This document shows positions 22,362 to 33,266 of a stretch of 64,000 nucleotides of DNA, in pieces. The stretch is taken from the NCBI GenBank assembly GCA_000507305.1, contig DF239644.1, forward strand, positions 256,260 through 320,259, in the 5' to 3' direction. Source of the DNA: Breviolum minutum Mf 1.05b.01 (Eukaryota; Sar; Dinophyceae; Suessiales; Symbiodiniaceae). Numbering within the stretch: position 1 is the first letter of the stretch; every line of letters starts with the position of its first letter. The translations under genes were made by a program, and so were the position numbers. The notes beneath the pieces are model-generated. The model did no database searches. It saw only the letters and a list, made by a program, of their open reading frames with translations, and was not told where the DNA came from.

Positions 22362-23396
22362 TTCTGTATTTGGAAACATCGGAAAGGGGTAAGTTCCCAC
22401 AGCAATGGTTTTTGAGATTTCTTCATTTTTTTTCCGTTTCAAAACGGCAGACTGGAAGCCTCAGAAATTGGTTCATGGTACCCTTCAGGAAACTGACATT
22501 GCCCCTGAAAATCCCTGAAAATAGGGTATCCCAAAAGGAAATTTCATCTACCAACCATTGATTTTCAGGTGCAACTTAACTGTAAGTTTCAGGATAATGT
22601 ATGTGATATTTGTGCTCTTATGATCTATGTTAAGCTTCAGGGGGGTATCATCTATGTTCATTCGCACCGCAAAAAGCCTTGGTTTTTAAACTTTTAGGGC
22701 CCCTCATTTCCGAGACACCTTCACATTCATTTTTGAAGGGTTTGTAGTTGTAGTTTGTAGTTTGTAGGACCCCTGATTTCCGAAACACCTTCACATTCAT
22801 GTTTGAAGAAGCTATGAATATATCCTGTACATAGAGTAGCTAAAACGACGACAACAACAACAACAACAACAACAACAACTCCACCTTTTTGGAAAACAGC
22901 TCCAAATTTCTCCCTGATTTCTGATTATTACTTTACATCTGATTTCTTACAAAAACCAATGTGTTGTCAGGTCATCCTCCAGAGTGCTTTCCCATCAGCA
23001 CCCCAACGCTGCACGGTGGCTAGTGAGATTTTCCAAGACCGCCTGAAATACAGGGGTGAAGGTTCCAGGCATTTGGATTCTTTATTGTCATTATCTGTTA
23101 GAATATCTTATATCTAGTTTCACCAGAAACATTTCATGTACCTAAAATGGAGGAATCCTCACCTATATAAGCTGTATGTAAAGGGTTATGTAAGAGAAAC
23201 CCCCACCCCCAAACTTTCGGTGATAGTTGGTGGTTGAACCAACCCATTTGAAAAGTATGCTCCTCAAATTGGATCGTTTCCCCAGGGATCGGGATGAACA
23301 TAAAAAATGACTTGAAACCACGTAGATATGTTTAGATGATATGTGTTATCCATAAGTTGGCAAAGCTCACATATACCTATGTTTTATATATATATA

Positions 23397-23514
23397 TACC
23401 ATCCCTGAAACTAACAGCTTTGGAGCCCCTGAAATTGGATCAGTTGGAGTTTCCTTTTGAGGTAAAGTTCGCCTATTTTCAGGTGCAAACTGGCTGTTAG
23501 TTTCAGGGAAGGTA
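23397..23514. repeat. Fold-back repeat, family A
   Basis: TACCATCCCTGAAACTAACA faces TGTTAGTTTCAGGGAAGGTA; it sits against a short TATATA tract, consistent with insertion at TA. Confidence 0.85.
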
Positions 23515-24774
23515 TATAGATTTGCATTTGAATCTTTGGAGATCCAAAAATTATGCCAACAATTAGGCTCCGTGAATGATTTTTGTAGTTTCTATATCTT
23601 ACATACTGTCGATGTACCGGCCAACCGATTAAGATGTAGGAAAGCTAAAATGACTTATATACTGTTATATACTAGTAGAATATCCATATATCAACTGGTG
23701 CAGGTGTTTTTCAGTTGTAACATTACCTTGGTAGGAACAGGCTAAGAGTGTGAACTTACACCCCTGAAAACTAACATGAGATTGGAAAATCCCCATTTTC
23801 AATAGGAAATACATCTTCAATTGGTGGATTTTCCAGTGTCATGTTAGTTTTTGGGAGTGTGAATGCTAGCTTTTTTATCTTTTTTTGGGGAGAACCACAA
23901 GGTGCATGTGTTTTGCCACATCTCTGATGCCAGTTTTCCCACCATGAGTATCACAGATCCCTAACTATAAACCTTCACGACTTTTCACTGGTTACCCGAG
24001 GGGCTGGGGTAGATCAAAACTAGACCAATGATAGGAAAAAAAGGCTTGATTCCGCCATGAGATGATTTTTTGGGGTTGTTGCCATTGATATTTATGGAAG
24101 CACTGAGTATGAAGTGCTATGAAACAAAGTCACCCATTGACTTAACAGCTTCATGCTTTCAGGTCTCATCGGACGTCCACACAAATTCTGTCAATCCATC
24201 AAAACGCGTGGGCACTTGTTTCTTTGTGTTGTGAGCCACTAGCGCCCCCCCTGAAAACACACAAATTGAAATCGGATGGCAGAAAACCATCCGGTTTTGT
24301 TTCCAAAACTATCATCCTAAAACCCTCGGATCAACTCCTAAAAACCCAGGATGCAATCGTCACCACAGGATGACATTACATTTCTTAGTAGGGAATCCCA
24401 ATAAAGTTTTCATTTGGGTGGAGGCTACAAGGTGGGCCCCTACTACTTACAAATGGACTTATCACCTCTCTGAATGGCACCAAAAATTAACATGGAACCT
24501 GAAAATGAACCCCTGGAATTTCGGAGATTCCTATTAAAAACCCATCATTTTCAGGTTGCATGTTGATCTTCTTGGGTGTAACCCTACTTACACCCTTGGT
24601 TTTGGGGGCCCACCTTGTTCCACAGGATTTTATCACTTCAAGGCACCGGGGGTGCCCCCCGGGTCACTAAGCTCCCCCGACCCGGGCCGCACGACGTTGC
24701 GCCAAGACCCGTTCTTCACAGCGGGAGGCCAAGGCGGCGACCTTGGATCCAAAAAAAACACCAGTTATAAGGGG

Positions 24775-24860
24775 GTTTCCAAAAATAGGGGTACCCCCAA
24801 ATCATCCATTTTAGTAGGGTTTTCGATTATAAACCATCCATTTTGGGGTACCCCGGAAAC
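24775..24860. repeat. Fold-back repeat, GGGGTACCCC family (D)
   Basis: GTTTCCAAAAATAGGGGTAC faces a GGGGTACCCC..GGAAAC arm. The interior ATCCATTTTAGTAGGG and ATTATAAACCATCCATTTTG is shared with the copy at 48382-48476. Confidence 0.75.
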
Positions 24861-25276
24861 ACCCATAAGTACCAAAACCACCATTTTGGAGTATCCATGT
24901 TAGTTTTTCATGGGTTTTAATAGCCCATAACTCCACTCATTTATAGGGTTTTTTTTCGCCCCAGTTACCAGTTATAAGTACCCACCTAGAGATTCTAACA
25001 GTTGACCCTGGGAGTCCAAAGGCCGGCCATTTATTCAATAATCCTTCCCAAAAAAAACCATTAACAAAAAAGTAGGGATTTACAAACAATCAACATTTCC
25101 AGGGGACTATGCTTTTAGTAGGTCTTCTGGTTGGTGGCTTCAACCCAATTGAAAAATATCAGTCAAATTGGAAATCTTCCCCAAATAGGGGTGAAAATCC
25201 GCCGACCCGAGTCGGCGTGACTGGTAGATATCTTATGCAGGATCCAAACGGTGTCGATGGATCCTAATCCTAGCCC

Positions 25277-25366
25277 AAATTCATTCATTCATTCATTCAT
25301 TCATTCATTCATTCATTCATTCATTCAGTCAGTCAGTCATTCATTCATTCATTCATTCATTCATTC
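25277..25366 (-). repeat. (TGAA)n tail of the LINE
   Basis: About 20 CATT units on the plus strand (GAATGAATG in element sense), with a few CAGT variants. They lie after a short GC hairpin (GGACCCCCGAGGGGGC in sense, 25369-25384) downstream of the RT ORF. Simple-repeat 3' tails are usual for LINEs lacking poly(A). Confidence 0.85.
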
Positions 25367-25498
25367 AGCCCCCTCGGGGGTCCATTAAGGAACCCATGTG
25401 CGCCACACCCCCATAGGGGCATAAGGCCAGCATGTGGTTCTTTTTACAGTTGGAACTCCTGGATTTGTCGCCGCAGATCCTGTGGACCCGTTGGCATT

Positions 25499-28400
25499 TC
25501 AAAACTGTCCTGATAGGGCAGCCACAAACCATTCTTGAAACCTCCTCCTAAGGAAAGGAGTAAAATAAATGCGTCGTGTCCAGCCAATAATCTGTCGCAA
25601 TTGACCCGATGAAAGATGGAAGTTATTTGGCTCCTGGTCCTGCTTCCACGCCTCCTCCACAAACCTTATTGCTGGAAGTACAACTTCTTGCTTCCATTGT
25701 AAAAGAAATTTCTTCTTCTCTGAAGGTTCGGTGCAGTCAGAAGGCAATGTTGACCACTGTGGTATTGTCAGGATGTTAAACCCTAGGGCAAGATTCCTTG
25801 CAGCACTAATCCAAGTTTCCTCAGTCGAGGCCAATGCACTGACTACTATGTTGGCAATCGGGTTTGTGGGGGGTAGCGTTAACATCCGTGCGAGGGTGCA
25901 GATGACTCTCACTGCCAACTTGGAGCTCAATCTCCACGAGCCAGCTAATGACAACAACCGACTGTATCCACCAATTCCTAAAGAAAATCGTTCAATGCCT
26001 AACATGATCTTGAGCGCTCTGTAATGTAGCAGGTTCATTTTACGCACAATTGCTCCCCAACCATCAGAATGACAAACCAACACTTCAGCCCCACACAAAG
26101 CAGCATTAATGACACGCCCCTGGAATTGTTCAAGGTGCCAAAAAATTCCTAATCCATGGCTGTCCAGGCCGGTCCCTACTGCCCGTGCAGCTTCCAAAAA
26201 CTTTGCCTGCAATAATTCAACGAGGGGTTGGAAAGACAGCTGCTGATCCACACGAATGCCTAAAATGTCAAAAACCGGGCAAAAATTAATCTCGTGTCCA
26301 TCAACATTGATGGCAGGCAAAGTAGGCTGTTGTTCTCCAACAATCATAACTGACGCTGCTTTACTCCCACCAGCAAAACGGTGCCTCCAGAGTTGAGCGA
26401 AAGCCCCCAGAGCATCGCAAACCTTCTGCAGACCCCATTCTGTTGACTGCAAGATGAAGCAGTCATCAACAAATTGCAGGCACAAAATTTTATGAGGTGC
26501 GACTAGGTCCAGTAAAATGGTTGCGTCCTGCACTGAAAATTGACCAGGCACTTTTTGTTGCATTGCTGATTCAGTGGCTTGGATGTCAAAATTAGAGGAT
26601 GCCATGTGAATGAAAGGCCACGAAGGTTCAAACATGTCTGCTTTGTTTCGTTCGCCTAAGTGAGCTGCTCGTACCACTGCTTTGTTGAGGCCCAGACCGA
26701 CACCAGGTACCGCCTCTGAAACAAAGGAATTTAACTCTTTCACCACTGCTCCAAAAAGGTGAACAGCTGCACGCCCTCCCTGTCGAATGCCTTCCCCTTC
26801 TAAGAAAAAGAAGGGTCCGAGCAAAGGCCCTAATCGAATTCGCGCCTGGTCATTGGACAAGGAGTGATCAAGCACCAGCCAGCCCTTACCCTGTATCCCA
26901 GCCTCCCAAGCATGTATTCGCACTGCATCACGCCAAAGCAAGTCAAAGCCCTGAAGCAGATCGGCCTTTAATATATACGTTTGCAAACCTAACTTGCGTC
27001 GTTCTTGCGCAGCAGTGATTAGACCAAGGGCCATGAGCAAAGCCTCAAACTTTCCACCTGCTTGGGCAGATCCAGAATACTCTTCAAGGAAAGTTTTGTG
27101 AGCGTCCAACCAGCATAGATCAAAAACCCCTTCCAAATCAGAAACGTAAGAAAATGGCCTGATACTGGCGGTATGTGTCACAATTGCTGGCCCCCTCTTT
27201 CTGACTGGGGAAATAATTCGAAACCATGAACTTGGCAGAAGCCCCATGTTGAAGAAGAGATTCACAAGGGTCCAAGTCAAGATATGGCCCTCGGTGGATG
27301 ATGCCGAGAACAGTCGCCGTGGAAAGTGCACAGAGGCCCTGTTAGGAGTCATGCCCTTGATTAATCCAAGAAGTTCCTCAAAATCGATGAAGAATGTGGG
27401 CTCAACATCACATGATTTCAAAGCCAATTTCCTTAGTGTATTGCAGTGCTTAGCAATCCAAGAGTTGAAGCCTGGGTTTCCTGAATTTGCGGCAAGACTG
27501 CGCGTCTCTACGTCCCTTGCCAAGTGCAGCATAGTTTCATATTCACCCAGCCTCTCACCTGTTGAGGGGTTGAAGAAACCAGTGCGAATCGGGATCTTGG
27601 GTTTAAGTAGTTTCGTCAGGAACGATTGAGCAGCCTGTTTGTCACATTGACTAAGTCTCATGTACTTGGCTACCCTGTCTTTGTGCAAAGATGCTTGCAT
27701 GTCGCACAGTGTTCCATTGTCATCAAAAAGAGCATCTTCTTCATCCCAATTGATGTCTAGGTGCTTTTGAATCTCAGAAGATAAATCCCGGTGCTGGGCT
27801 TTGGGTCCTGCAAGAATCACAATGCCCGAGAAGTGTCCTGCTAACGTGACAACTACCGACCTCCACCAGCAAGCTTTGTTTAGTAGGTACAGTCTTGCCC
27901 TTTTCTTGCACCCTTTATGCACCCAGGACAAAATCTCAGCATTCGTCAGAATGGTTGCTGCCCAACCCGCAATAAAAGCAAGAGCATGGTTTACCGATTC
28001 TAGCGCTTGTTCCCATTCAGCGCCTGTTCCCCACCTTGCTTCGCCCCTTTCAGGTTCAACTGAAACTGTGAAGGGCTCGTCGGGCAGGGCCACTTTAATA
28101 AAGGCATGGTCACTTCTCAACAACCCTTCATCACACCACTCAACCGACACCATGGGGTTAAGGGCTGGGGTTGCTGCCACAACATCAATAATGGATCCTG
28201 AAGCATGCGTCGCTACATCTGTAGGGTTGAACAACAAACAATCAAATCCTGCCATACTTGTAAACAATTCTTGCAAGCGTTTGTCCAATCTCGTTGCCAT
28301 TCTGGTGTTGGCGGCCCCCAAAACAGGGAAGTGCAAGTTAAAATCTCCCAAGCAAATCAGCTTACAGTTTGCAAACTCCGGTTTTTGCCTTAGTACTTGT

Positions 28401-28834
28401 AGTTCTGAAAATCTTGACTCCCAGAAAGTTTCTCTTATATGCATTTTGGTTCCGGCATGTGGTCCATATACTCCAAGGAGCAGGAGCCCAGGATTGCATC
28501 CAATTCTTATCCATATTGCTTTCTCTGTGCCTAGGTTGGGTATTTCCAAAACTTGATCGACCATTGAATTGTGGACTAAGATTGCAACGGAACCTGGGTC
28601 CTCGGTTCTCGCCCCAAGAAATTGGTATTCCATGTCTGCTGGCCATCTGACATGTTCACCCAGCTTTGGCTCAGAGATAACTGCGACGGTGACCTGCTGC
28701 TCTAATAATTTAGCAGCTACAGAAATCATGCGATCAAAATTCAACCCAGCATCTGCGAATCGTCCAAAGGCACCTTGACCATTCCATGCTACCAGTTTAC
28801 CCTGAGTTCTGTTCGATGATGTTGCCTTCCCCAC
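25499..28834 (-). CDS. LINE ORF2: endonuclease-reverse transcriptase
   Basis: The 1111-codon ORF encodes the protein that nicks target DNA and copies element RNA there. The N-terminus is an exonuclease-endonuclease-phosphatase (APE-like) domain: WNGQ (17-20), SEP with Glu55, GDFN (163-166), a late IID and SDH (241-243). The reverse transcriptase follows: motif A LKADLLQGFD (622-631), motif B GIRQGG (682-687), motif C FVDD (788-791), and a following GGSKAAS. No RNase H or Cys-rich tail is obvious in the last 250 residues. The listed start is GTG; translation probably begins by coupling to, or frameshift from, the overlapping upstream ORF. There is no internal stop, so the RT is potentially active. 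Confidence 0.93.
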   Translation of the reverse strand: MGKATSSNRTQGKLVAWNGQGAFGRFADAGLNFDRMISVAAKLLEQQVTVAVISEPKLGEHVRWPADMEYQFLGARTEDPGSVAILVHNSMVDQVLEIPNLGTEKAIWIRIGCNPGLLLLGVYGPHAGTKMHIRETFWESRFSELQVLRQKPEFANCKLICLGDFNLHFPVLGAANTRMATRLDKRLQELFTSMAGFDCLLFNPTDVATHASGSIIDVVAATPALNPMVSVEWCDEGLLRSDHAFIKVALPDEPFTVSVEPERGEARWGTGAEWEQALESVNHALAFIAGWAATILTNAEILSWVHKGCKKRARLYLLNKACWWRSVVVTLAGHFSGIVILAGPKAQHRDLSSEIQKHLDINWDEEDALFDDNGTLCDMQASLHKDRVAKYMRLSQCDKQAAQSFLTKLLKPKIPIRTGFFNPSTGERLGEYETMLHLARDVETRSLAANSGNPGFNSWIAKHCNTLRKLALKSCDVEPTFFIDFEELLGLIKGMTPNRASVHFPRRLFSASSTEGHILTWTLVNLFFNMGLLPSSWFRIISPVRKRGPAIVTHTASIRPFSYVSDLEGVFDLCWLDAHKTFLEEYSGSAQAGGKFEALLMALGLITAAQERRKLGLQTYILKADLLQGFDLLWRDAVRIHAWEAGIQGKGWLVLDHSLSNDQARIRLGPLLGPFFFLEGEGIRQGGRAAVHLFGAVVKELNSFVSEAVPGVGLGLNKAVVRAAHLGERNKADMFEPSWPFIHMASSNFDIQATESAMQQKVPGQFSVQDATILLDLVAPHKILCLQFVDDCFILQSTEWGLQKVCDALGAFAQLWRHRFAGGSKAASVMIVGEQQPTLPAINVDGHEINFCPVFDILGIRVDQQLSFQPLVELLQAKFLEAARAVGTGLDSHGLGIFWHLEQFQGRVINAALCGAEVLVCHSDGWGAIVRKMNLLHYRALKIMLGIERFSLGIGGYSRLLSLAGSWRLSSKLAVRVICTLARMLTLPPTNPIANIVVSALASTEETWISAARNLALGFNILTIPQWSTLPSDCTEPSEKKKFLLQWKQEVVLPAIRFVEEAWKQDQEPNNFHLSSGQLRQIIGWTRRIYFTPFLRRRFQEWFVAALSGQF

Positions 28835-29183
28835 GTTCAGTTAATCTACCTCCCTCCCAAGTTCCAGTTACCTTGTTGAGGGGCACATTCACTGCAGTCT
28901 GATCAGTACGCCTAAGAACATCATCAAGACACCCCACAAGGACTGCATCAAACTGACGGAACAGTCTCAAATCCATTGGAATGTCGGAGACACCAAAACT
29001 CGGCTGTGCTGCTCGGAGCGCCTAAACATCACGGCGGAGCGCAGCTGTCAGAAGTTTCCGTTTATAGTGCTGTCTTTCAGGCAATCCTTTCTGCACCAAC
29101 GAAGACAGCTGGTTTGCAGCATCTTGGAGAGCTTGAGTACAGCACTTTTCGGAAACTCTGGCAGCCAACTCTGGCGATTCCAT
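28797..29183 (-). pseudogene. LINE ORF1 remnant with internal TAG
   Basis: From ATG 29183 the minus strand reads MESPELAARVSEKCCTQ and on through ALQDAANQLSSLVQKGLPER to a TAG at 29022-29024. In the same frame it continues AQPSFGVSDIPMDLRLFRQF to TAA at 28797-28799. The protein-like composition on both sides of the TAG argues for one ORF broken by a point mutation, or for readthrough. It overlaps ORF2 by 38 bases, ORF2 lying in the +1 frame. No RNA-binding motif was recognised. An upstream segment at 29239-29488 may be part of the same protein. Confidence 0.55.
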
Positions 29184-29238
29184 GGCCCCGCGAAAAAAAA
29201 ATGAAAACTACCAAGGTTGCAACTACAAGAACACAGCA

Positions 29239-29488
29239 TTATGCATACCATATCAGTCTGATCATTCCAAAGATCAAAATGATAAGTTGGACCTTCTTTT
29301 GCATTTCAACAAAACGGAAAAATTGCTTTCCAGAAACATCCTTAGTATCAAGCGCAGTGTTCTTGAAGGAAAGAACGAACTGAGTTAACTGCATCTGTTT
29401 TGCCCATGTCTCGTTATCCAGAAAAACCCTGAGCATTAGCCTCAGCCTTCTCAGAGCCGCACTGGACAAAGGAATTTCTTCAATACCC
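29239..29488 (-). other. Exon-like open segment upstream of LINE ORF1
   Basis: After an acceptor-like CTTTTTTGATTCAAG the minus strand stays open for about 80 codons (LSSAALRRLRLMLRVFLD, then hydrophobic LIILIFGMIRLIW). It may be a separate exon, an older ORF1 segment or chance. It lies between the low-complexity block and the ORF1 remnant. Confidence 0.3.
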
Positions 29489-29669
29489 TTGAATCAAAAA
29501 AGAAAACACACATGACATCATGCGACTGAACACTCTCTTGCCAAGAAAACACCTGTGAGAAAAGTCACAATTCCAGGACCCTTGACAAGAGGACATCATT
29601 TGCCCTATGACATGAAATGCGAAAGGCATGTTGGTCTGACTTCAGTGGCATCACCTTGCATGGGAAAAC

Positions 29670-29918
29670 CTAAGTTGAGGGCAGAGAGGAAAAGGAAAAA
29701 AAAGGAGGAAAAAAAGAGAAAAAAAAGGGAGAGGAGAAGAAGGAAGAAAGGGAAGACAGAGGGGAAGGGAAAAAAAAACAGGGAAGAAGAAAAAAGACAA
29801 CCAAAAAAAAAAAAGAAAAAAAAGGAGGCGGCCCAACAAGCAGAACGCACGCAAGCAACCAAAGCAGCAAGCAGAGAAGGAAAAAAAAGAAAAGAACAAA
29901 AAAAAACAAAGGACAGGC

Positions 29919-29957
<39 letters not shown>

Positions 29958-29970
29958 CGCACGCAAGCAC

Positions 29971-30025
<55 letters not shown>

Positions 30026-30298
30026 CGCAACACACGGCACAGCACGGCAAAGCAAAGCAAAGCAAGCAAGCAGGCCAAGCAAGCAAACCAGAAACAAAAA
30101 CCAACCAGCCCCAGAAGCAACGAAAGAAAAAAGAAAAAAAAAGCAAAGAAGCAAGGCAGAGAACCCGCCCCACCAAGAAAAGGAAAGAACACGCACACAC
30201 CAAAACAACCGCCACCACCACCACAAGCAGCAGCAACAACAGCGAAACAACCCCCCCCACCAAAAAAAAAACGAACCACCACAAAGAAAAAAACAGGG

Positions 30299-30335
<37 letters not shown>

Positions 30336-30470
30336 AGGGAAGAACAGGGGAAAACAGAAGAAGAAAGCAAGAGGGGAAACAAAAACGAGAAACAAAAAAG
30401 AAGAAAAAACACAAAAACGGGAGAGGAAGAAGGAAGAAGGAAAGAGAGAGGGGCAGGGAGGCGAGGAATA
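29670..30470 (+). repeat. 800-base purine/CAAG low-complexity block
   Basis: A-rich purine tracts, then a CAAG tetranucleotide array (about 29924-30025), then ACC/AAC-rich and AAC-repeat segments (30298-30336). The very long Lys/Gln/Thr-rich plus ORF and the Phe/Leu/Cys-rich minus ORFs over it have purely repeat-derived composition and are rejected as genes. Confidence 0.9.
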
Positions 30471-30562
30471 ATCATAATGAATCGCCCAGCTGTTCGTCCA
30501 AGGTTTTCCATCTGTCTTCTTGCAAATCAGCTCCTGCAGTTTAATTAGTCATTGCGTTGCTC

Positions 30563-31623
30563 CTACTTCATTGGCTCACCAAAGAAATGCGCCAAGTCGA
30601 ATTTAGGAGCACTACCTGCAGTCACCTTAGCTTCATTATGGGCCCCAAATAGCATCACCATAGATGCTGCCTCCTCTGATAGTGCGGACTTGCCCCCTAA
30701 GATGGTGAGCTCATTGGTCGATGTCTTTACTTGAAATGAAAGCTTCAAGAGTTTTTTGGCAGAGGTGGCCAGCTGGAGTTTGAGGACAAACTTCCTTGCA
30801 TCACCCCCTGCCGTTGCAAAACTCACTGGGCCCACGGGTTTTTTCCACACCCCGTTTTTTTGAATCTCCAAAGGTTCAACGGGGATTCGTGGACCACTGG
30901 CCCCTTTCCACGTTTCAACTCTCTGAGCCACTTCCTTTGGGGAGAACTGCTGCCGGAATGTCACCTGCAGCGTCCTTGAGCCAGATGAGGTGTCAAGCTG
31001 ACGAAGATCAGCCCGAAGAGCTTGGATGGCCTCAGCTGCTTTGGCTTGATTTTCTTGGTCAAAAGCTGCCTTAGGAGGACTATCTTCCTTAGTGGTTCCG
31101 GCCCCGCCGGTACAATCGCCACCTTCGATTTTCCAACCTCATGTTCTTTCTCACTATGTACTTGTGGTTGCTCATGACCTTTTGTCGCCTCTAAGGCGTG
31201 TCCCTTTTGACTCAAGATGGCATTCTTGTTTTCCTGGATGTCCCGTTCCAACCCGCCGAGCCTGTCCTCAAAGGTCACTTTCGGTGGGTTAGTTCCCTCT
31301 TTGTCCTGTGGCAATTTTCCATTGTCGTAGCTGTGGCTCTTCTCCCGTGGGACAGGGGACCTGCTACGACAAGCGCGTTCAGCGCATGGAAGATGCCTTG
31401 GACTAGGCGGGTCAAGATCCCAGTGTTTGTGTTCCACTCCTCTCTCCATCATTTCAATGCACCGCTCTAGGGCTTCACACTGGGCTTTACTAACTAATGC
31501 CGGAGCAGCCATTAGGCCAATCGTGAAAATGAAGCAAAATACTTTGAGCCTACGTGCGTTCCACAATCCATTGAAATCTAAACAATAAAAAAAACGAACT
31601 TCATCAAGGTTACTCTCTTGCAA
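30563..31623 (-). CDS. Coiled-coil protein with -1 frame change, possible retroelement ORF1
   Basis: Two minus-strand frames make one plausible protein. The first (from 31623) has a hydrophobic N-terminus (LKVFCFIFTIGLMAAPALV) and a charged middle (KVTFEDRLGGLERDIQ). Near 31140-31100 coding character switches to the -1 frame, which reads FDQENQAKAAEAIQALRADL (coiled coil), then SGSRTLQVTFRQQFSPKEV and on to a stop at 30563 (ending LAHFFGEPMK). The old frame runs on uselessly to a stop at 30961. The shift may be an indel or programmed. Its position upstream of the LINE on the same strand makes an ORF1 role possible. No domain was named. Confidence 0.5.
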
Positions 31624-32657
31624 TCTCTGATCGCAAACAACTCACCACCACATCATTGCATCCTAACATGCTCAAAGCCTCTGGCAAAACTACACGTTAC
31701 AATTCAAAATCCAATTCAAAACTCAAGCTCTGCAAACTATCAAGCAAGTTCACGCCCTTCAAACCCGGACACTCTTCAAACCCTGAGGCCCAGCAATCTG
31801 GCAAATGGTTGTTGCGTCTTCAGAAAAAAAATACGTTGACATGCAAACATGAGAAGCGACGAAGGCAACACGCCTTGAACCAGAAAAAAAAAGGGGGGGG
31901 GAGAGCCATCTAACCTGCAACCTCTAACTACACTACCCACCCCATACAGAAGCGACCTGCGACCTTTAGCCCTCCCCGACCTCTACCCTCCCCAAAAAGG
32001 AACGACCTGCGACCTCTAGAGACCCAACCCACGGCCGTCCCAAAAGCTGCAGCGGCGCGGCGACGGAGCGGCGGGGGGAAAAGGTGGGGAAAGAAGAAGA
32101 AAAAACAAACACTCATCTCATCTCTTCTCACTTCACTTCACCAATCACTGAGTGACTCGGTGACAAGAACATTGGGCAAAATTCAGTCAACGATTTCACA
32201 AGTCCTCTAGTAAACCAGGGTTGCAACTTGGTGTGTCAAGCTGAGATTCGGATAGACTGCATCTTCAAGTCCGAGAGCCGTTTAAATCCGAAGAAACAAT
32301 GTTCTCCAAACATTCAGTCAATCGTTCCAGTACTTGGTATATCCAAGTGCTTCATTGTTGTCTTTTTGCCGGTCCACAGTTTTTAATGAAGTCCGGGTTT
32401 CAAAAAAAACACTCCCGTGGTTACGAGAGACAAGACACATGCTTAAAAAATCTAAAAGGTGTAGCAGCAAGCATACTAAGAACATCTAAAAACGGCAGTA
32501 ACATATATCATGACATAAAGTGATATAAAATGCAAAGATTGCAAAATGCCAAGCCTGCGGTAGCTCCGCGAAGAACAAGGCAAAAGTCATTGTAACATAG
32601 GTGTGAGTTCGAATTTCAGGCATGACAAGCAAAGCAAAGCTACAAATGTAGATGTAG
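31624..32657. other. Stretch without a supported gene
   Basis: Contains a GC-rich segment (about 31930-32070) with repeated GACCTGCGACCTCTA-like units and unique AT-rich DNA. No ORF has convincing composition. Confidence 0.5.
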
Positions 32658-33266
32658 CTATCTACTTCGTCCAATTTTCAGATAACCCTGGAAATATGAT
32701 TGTACTACGTCACCACAAACATGAGCCATGAAAGCTGTACAACAGGAAACAAAGTCTTGCTGGTGCCCAGCCACACAAGTGGTCCCGTTCACACCAGCAG
32801 AGACGGGATGTGCTGCTTGAGCTGCGGCTGCCTTCGCTGCATCCTTTGCATCCTTGAGCCTCGAATTTTGAAGCTTCAGGGTGTGGTTTTGGCTTGCCAC
32901 ACCTCTGATTTCAGCATAAATTTCTTGTTTGGCTCTTCGTTTGTTTTTGTTCCCAGAAGAGGCTTGCTCGATCTTCTTGATCCATTTCAGGAGCGAGGAT
33001 TCCTCAGGCTCGTCAGGAATGTCAGGGGCCATTATTATCACCCAATCTTTCCGCTCCCTTCTTGTCATCGGCCAATCCCACGAAAACCTTTGGATCCTTT
33101 GGCAGCCGCGCACTAGGTCAGCATCTAGCTTTGCATGCTTCGCCGTGTCATCTGCAACGCGACTGTCTCCACCATGAGGTTGGGCGTCACCGAGTTCGAC
33201 AGAAGAGCGCGCTGTAGGATCTCTCCAACATGGACTGATGTCATGCTCAGAGTCAGACAAAGACAT
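32658..33266 (-). CDS. Hypothetical coiled-coil protein
   Basis: 202-codon ORF on the minus strand from an ATG. The N-terminus is acidic and disordered (MSLSDSEHDISPCW), followed by SWDWPMTRRERKDWVI, an acidic DIPDEPEESS and a basic coiled-coil (SRLKDAKDAAKAAAAQ). The Cys-rich tail ends near 32.7 kb, where an intron may start. Composition is protein-like; the opposite strand also has a 138-codon ORF but with poorer composition. It is on the same strand as the neighbouring ORFs. Not recognised. Confidence 0.45.
   Translation of the reverse strand: MSLSDSEHDISPCWRDPTARSSVELGDAQPHGGDSRVADDTAKHAKLDADLVRGCQRIQRFSWDWPMTRRERKDWVIIMAPDIPDEPEESSLLKWIKKIEQASSGNKNKRRAKQEIYAEIRGVASQNHTLKLQNSRLKDAKDAAKAAAAQAAHPVSAGVNGTTCVAGHQQDFVSCCTAFMAHVCGDVVQSYFQGYLKIGRSR

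Larger units (their letters stand above)
15874..25276. other. Nine kb of hairpin-rich DNA without a clear gene
   Basis: The stretch is dominated by fold-backs: 17886-17997, 18188-18303, 18364-18462, 19752-19858, 20676-20802, 21331-21467, 22263-22361, 23397-23514 and 24775-24860, plus (CAA)n tracts at 19509-19570 and 22850-22879. 15888-16009 is open on both strands (minus contains APVLSQGEGAQLLQRLEKLQ) and could be an exon. Nothing else is supported. Confidence 0.5.
25277..29183 (-). mobile_element. Non-LTR retrotransposon (APE-type LINE)
   Basis: Minus-strand element: ORF1 remnant (29183-28797), intact ORF2 (28834-25499) with endonuclease and reverse transcriptase, a 3' UTR of about 120 bases, a GC hairpin and a (TGAA)n tail. 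The 5' end is not defined; ORFs at 29.2-31.6 kb on the same strand may belong to it, separated by a low-complexity block. No target-site duplication could be identified by eye. The intact ORF2 suggests a relatively recent insertion. Confidence 0.85.

Noticed and set aside
27801-28556. 251-codon plus ORF opposite the LINE endonuclease
   Set aside because: Antisense shadow of a conserved-motif ORF.
28660-28675. CTTTGGCTCAGAG resembling the dinoflagellate spliced-leader end TTTTGGCTCAAG
   Set aside because: Only a partial match and inside LINE ORF2; no spliced-leader relic was found upstream of any gene.
29555-30544. 329-codon Lys/Gln/Thr-rich plus ORF and the Phe/Leu/Cys-rich minus ORFs
   Set aside because: The composition is entirely that of the purine and CAAG repeats; no non-repetitive protein sequence.
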